A model generated the notes under the pieces. The model was given only the letters and a program-made list of their open reading frames with translations. It was not told where the DNA came from and searched no databases. Positions 61,488-64,000 of a DNA stretch of 64,000 nt are shown in pieces; position 1 is the stretch's first letter, and each line of letters begins with the position of its first letter. Position numbers and translations under genes: made by a program. Source of the stretch: Cytobacillus oceanisediminis (GTDB taxonomy: Bacteria; Bacillota; Bacilli; Bacillales; Cytobacillaceae); contig NZ_QGTW01000001.1 of NCBI RefSeq assembly GCF_003182355.1, positions 682,001-746,000 of the forward strand. The letters are read 5' to 3'.

Positions 61488-62249
61488 ATGAATATACAAC
61501 AAATTCGAAATGCAACATTAGTTGTCGAATACGCAGGGAAAAAGTTTTTAATTGATCCATTTTTGGCTGAAAAGGGTACTTATCCGCCCTTTCCCAATTC
61601 ATTAAGACAAGATCAAAATAACCCTTTAGTCAGCTTACCAACCTCCATAGACGATATCATTAATAATGTAGATGCTGTTATTGTAACTCATCTACACTTA
61701 GATCACTATGATGATGCAGCCAAAGAGTCATTGCCAAAACATATAAAAATGTTTGTACAAAATGAGGATGATGCCAAAGCAGTTAATAATGATGGTTTTC
61801 AAAATGTAGAAGTTTTACAAGAAGATACAGTCTTTGAAGACATCCAATTAATTAAAACAGAAGGCGAGCACGGTAGAGGAGAAATATTAAAACTTGCTGG
61901 TCTAGTGTGTGGTGTTGTCCTTAAACACCAAAACGAAAAAACTTTATATGTGGCTGGAGATACTGTTTGGTATGAAGCTGTTCAAGAAGTAATCGATACA
62001 CATAAACCTGAAATAATTGTTGTCAATGCTGGGGATAATCAATTCCTGGAAGGCGGTTCTCTCGTAATGGGTAAAGATGATGTTTATGAAGTGCATAAGG
62101 CAGCACCTGCTGCAAAAATTATTGCCAGCCATATGGAAGCTGTAAATCATTGGACATTATCAAGGGAAGAATTAAAAATATTTATTAGTGAAAAAGGAAT
62201 CTCCTCTCATGTTTTCGTACCAGAAGACGGAGAATCATACTCATATTAA
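61488..62249 (+). CDS. MBL-fold metal-dependent hydrolase
   Basis: A 253-residue metallo-beta-lactamase-fold protein. It starts MNIQQIRNATLVVEYAGKKF, has the metal motif THLHLDHYDD (HxHxDH) near residue 72, and later YVAGDTVWYEA and HMEAVNHW. The L-ascorbate-6-phosphate lactonase/UlaG-like and YtkL-type groups share this layout. ATG 61488 lies nine bases after AAGGAG; the ATG at 61482 is closer. Its function is unknown. A strong terminator follows. Confidence 0.9.
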   Translation: MNIQQIRNATLVVEYAGKKFLIDPFLAEKGTYPPFPNSLRQDQNNPLVSLPTSIDDIINNVDAVIVTHLHLDHYDDAAKESLPKHIKMFVQNEDDAKAVNNDGFQNVEVLQEDTVFEDIQLIKTEGEHGRGEILKLAGLVCGVVLKHQNEKTLYVAGDTVWYEAVQEVIDTHKPEIIVVNAGDNQFLEGGSLVMGKDDVYEVHKAAPAAKIIASHMEAVNHWTLSREELKIFISEKGISSHVFVPEDGESYSY

Positions 62250-62257
62250 GAATTAGA

Positions 62258-62290
62258 ACAGACAGAAAAAGGATTTCTGTCTGTTTTTTA
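62258..62290 (+). terminator. Terminator after the MBL-fold gene
   Basis: ACAGACAG and CTGTCTGT pair and are followed by TTTTTTATTAC. Confidence 0.9.
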
Positions 62291-62409
62291 TTACTTTTAA
62301 TCCTTAAAAATGAAGATTTTTTATTCAACTGCCACCTTCTGACCTTATAATTAAAATCTCGTTTGTTAAAATTTAAAACAACATTCTTTTAACTTTTTTT
62401 ATAGATTCT

Positions 62410-62500
62410 GCTTGTTTCGTTCAACTTCATTCTTCAATTAAACAGCCCCGTTTGTTTTAAAAAAAAGCTGTGTTAAAGCTTATTGTTGATTTTAGCACCC
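62410..62500. repeat. Dispersed hairpin repeat units
   Basis: CTTGTTTCGTTCAACTTCAT, then AACAGCCCCGTTTGTTTTAA and AAAAAAGCTGTG with TTTAGCACCCTGTTGATT. The last bases run into the GATTGGAGCG element. Another unit follows that element at 62695-62775. Confidence 0.5.
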
Positions 62501-62691
62501 TGTTGATTGGAGTGGAAGGTGCGAGATCCTCGAAAATGCTGACGCATTTCCTTCGTGCGGTGTTTATTCGAGGAAGATTATTCAATGTCCTGCGGGAGAA
62601 GCGTGTCAACGGGAGGCCCCGCAGGTGCGAATGCGCCGAGGATCGCCGGACCGCCCGCGGTTCGCTGAGTACCTGGAGCGGAAATCAACAG
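62501..62691. repeat. Bacillaceae GATTGGAGCG intergenic repeat, copy 2, expanded
   Basis: About 191 bp bounded by TGTTGATT and AATCAACA. It matches the copy at 12744-12874 but carries about 60 extra bases after GGTGCGAGA (TCCTCGAAAATGCTGACGCA and on to TTATTCAATG), which form their own CCTCGAA/TTCGAGG hairpin. Confidence 0.85.
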
Positions 62692-62864
62692 GCAAATTTA
62701 ACAGAGGCAAAAAGAAAAAGCCACCTGGTTCGGCACCTGATCTTAAACATAGCACCCGATTGCTTAATAATTTTATACCTTTAAACAATTTCCCTCTGTT
62801 CTGCGACGAAAACGTAAATGCTAAAAAACGAATGATCCTAATCCACCAAAGGTCCTTGCTTATA

Positions 62865-63797
62865 TTAATACCCCTTCATAAAATCCACCCTATTAGGTAA
62901 AATTTCATTATTTTCGATTTTTTTCAATGTATCAAAAAAGCATGCTATCGCTTCAGTCACCTCTGTCACAGCAGATATATGAGGAGTGATGACGATATCG
63001 TCTCTTTCCCAAAGTTCGGAAGTCTCCGGCAGCGGCTCAGTATCAAGAACATCTAACACAGCGTAACGGACTTTTCGTGAATTTAGCGCTTCAATGAGCG
63101 CTTGCTCGTCCACCGTGAGGCCTCTGCCGACATTGATAAAGGCAGCGCCGTTTAAATTGCTGAAAAACGCACGATCAAATAGCTTACTCGTTTCATTTGT
63201 CAAAGGTAATGTGCTGATAATCCAATCTGCCTGTGCAGCCAGCGTGCTTGCAGAGCTGGTTTCCGTTACCTTTTGAAAATACTCCTTTTGTTTACCGCTT
63301 TGCGAGACGCCGTAAACGGTGGCTCCAAAACTTGAAAATACTTTTGCAGCCTCCTGTCCGATCTCTCCTGTACCAAAGATAACAATCGTTTGATCCTTCA
63401 CCATTTGTGGAGTTTGTGGAGCCCACTTTTTCTCCGTTTGTTTTCCTTCAAAGTATTGATGATATTGAAGATCTCTTAATACATAGCTTAAACAATACTC
63501 GCTTATTCTTTGTCCAAACGAGCAAACCGTGCGGGTTAGTAAAATATCATGTCCCTTCCATCCATCAATTTCTAAATAATTGTTTACACCCGCATTAAAG
63601 GAATGTACCCATTTAATATCGGCAAAGTGGAAGCCTGGACATGGCTTGAAACCGACATAGGCATCTGCCCATGACAAATCCTCTTCTGTTATTTCATCAA
63701 TCCCTTTAAAACGAAAGGTCTGAGTTATTTTAGGAGGTAACTGCTCTTGAAATTGCTTTTCATAGTTACCTGCTACCAGTATATTATGTATGTTCAT
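62865..63797 (-). CDS. D-2-hydroxyacid dehydrogenase family protein
   Basis: A 310-residue NAD-dependent enzyme. The nucleotide motif TIVIFGTGEIGQEAAKVFSS (about 137-156) and the catalytic triad are visible: Arg in FINVGRGLTVDEQAL, Glu in LDVLDTEPLPE and His in VITPHISAVTE. Members reduce 2-oxo acids (glyoxylate, hydroxypyruvate and others). The NAD/NADP preference was not settled. ATG 63797 follows TATGGAGGAAGTC. Isolated gene. Confidence 0.92.
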   Translation of the reverse strand: MNIHNILVAGNYEKQFQEQLPPKITQTFRFKGIDEITEEDLSWADAYVGFKPCPGFHFADIKWVHSFNAGVNNYLEIDGWKGHDILLTRTVCSFGQRISEYCLSYVLRDLQYHQYFEGKQTEKKWAPQTPQMVKDQTIVIFGTGEIGQEAAKVFSSFGATVYGVSQSGKQKEYFQKVTETSSASTLAAQADWIISTLPLTNETSKLFDRAFFSNLNGAAFINVGRGLTVDEQALIEALNSRKVRYAVLDVLDTEPLPETSELWERDDIVITPHISAVTEVTEAIACFFDTLKKIENNEILPNRVDFMKGY

Positions 63798-63925
63798 TAG
63801 ACTTCCTCCATACTTTTTATTAGGTAATGCATCGAGTCTCCGTCCAATACTAACAAAAACCGTGTAATCAAATTAATGGTTCCAGAGAAATGTACTCATT
63901 CCTTCTAAAGGGATCTGCACACTAC

Positions 63926-63960
63926 AAAAAAATAAAACCCACCCAAAAATGGGCTTATTT
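63926..63960 (-). terminator. Terminator of a gene beyond the right edge
   Basis: On the minus strand AAATAAGCCCA pairs with TGGGTTTTATTT, and TTTTTTTGTAG follows. The stem begins inside the stop codon region of the partial gene at 63955-64000. Confidence 0.65.
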
Positions 63961-64000
63961 GTGACTGTTTACTCTTTTTTCCATCAATTCTGCCATTTGT
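63955..64000 (-). CDS. Partial C-terminus of an unidentified protein
   Basis: The minus-strand frame ending in TAA (63955-63957) encodes QMAELMEKRVNSHK up to the window edge. The terminator directly after it supports a real gene end. Too short to identify. Confidence 0.4.
   Translation of the reverse strand, partial: QMAELMEKRVNSHK

Noticed and set aside
62470..62900. Frames over the GATTGGAGCG repeat
   Set aside because: They are translations of a known-type intergenic repeat.
1..64000. CRISPR arrays, rRNA, tRNA, transposases, integrases and restriction systems
   Set aside because: No regular repeat-spacer pattern, RNA gene or matching protein motif was seen by eye on either strand.

Overview
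This is a low-GC, gene-dense chromosomal stretch of an endospore-forming Bacillaceae bacterium (Bacillus, Cytobacillus or Mesobacillus-like; the genus is an inference). Support comes from strong AGGAGG ribosome binding sites, the sporulation inhibitor Sda, a YjcZ-type spore peptide, a sporulenol-synthase-like cyclase, a YppC (DUF2515) homologue, a LysM protein without a signal peptide, and a heterocycloanthracin/sonorensin-type bacteriocin cluster. No rRNA, tRNA, CRISPR array, transposase or integrase was seen.

Layout. 0-4.4 kb: two HTH-PfkB kinase genes, each preceded by the same tandem palindromic operator, flank an EamA exporter; a tandem glycine riboswitch then leads a glycine-transporter-family gene. 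4.7-9.1 kb: a YkvI-type transporter, a LysM/beta-propeller protein and a small exported protein. 9.4-14.7 kb: an ECF importer (fused double ATPase, EcfT, S component) with an opine-type dehydrogenase and a GntR regulator. 14.9-24 kb: small peptides, a guanylate-kinase paralogue with an altered P-loop, a flavin amine oxidase, DUF2515, a triterpene cyclase and an NhaC antiporter. 24.3-29.2 kb: a three-gene unit of REC-AraC regulator, divergent BCCT carrier and an ammonia-lyase homologue that lacks the Ala-Ser-Gly needed to make the MIO cofactor. This points to trimethylamine elimination from a betaine such as ergothioneine.

29.5-37.8 kb: an 8.4 kb block holds a second flavin amine oxidase, a thiazole/oxazole-modified peptide cluster (Cys-rich precursor, ThiF-like partner, E1-YcaO cyclodehydratase, SagB-type dehydrogenase) and a YjcZ peptide. 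It sits between two fragments of one broken nhaC gene, so the cluster appears to have been inserted there.

38-64 kb: a looser, decaying region with many short intergenic repeats and gene remnants (AraC, DUF523, tartrate/malate dehydrogenase, ArsR, MFS). Between these lie intact genes: two DinB proteins, Sda, a VOC protein, a KAS III, a secreted NucA/NucB nuclease, a MATE transporter, a nikABCDE nickel importer with a possible metal-type operator, a purine-riboswitch-controlled nucleoside transporter, an AHSA1/SRPBCC protein, a dienelactone-hydrolase-like protein, a monooxygenase-fold protein, an Lrp regulator, an MBL-fold hydrolase and a D-2-hydroxyacid dehydrogenase.
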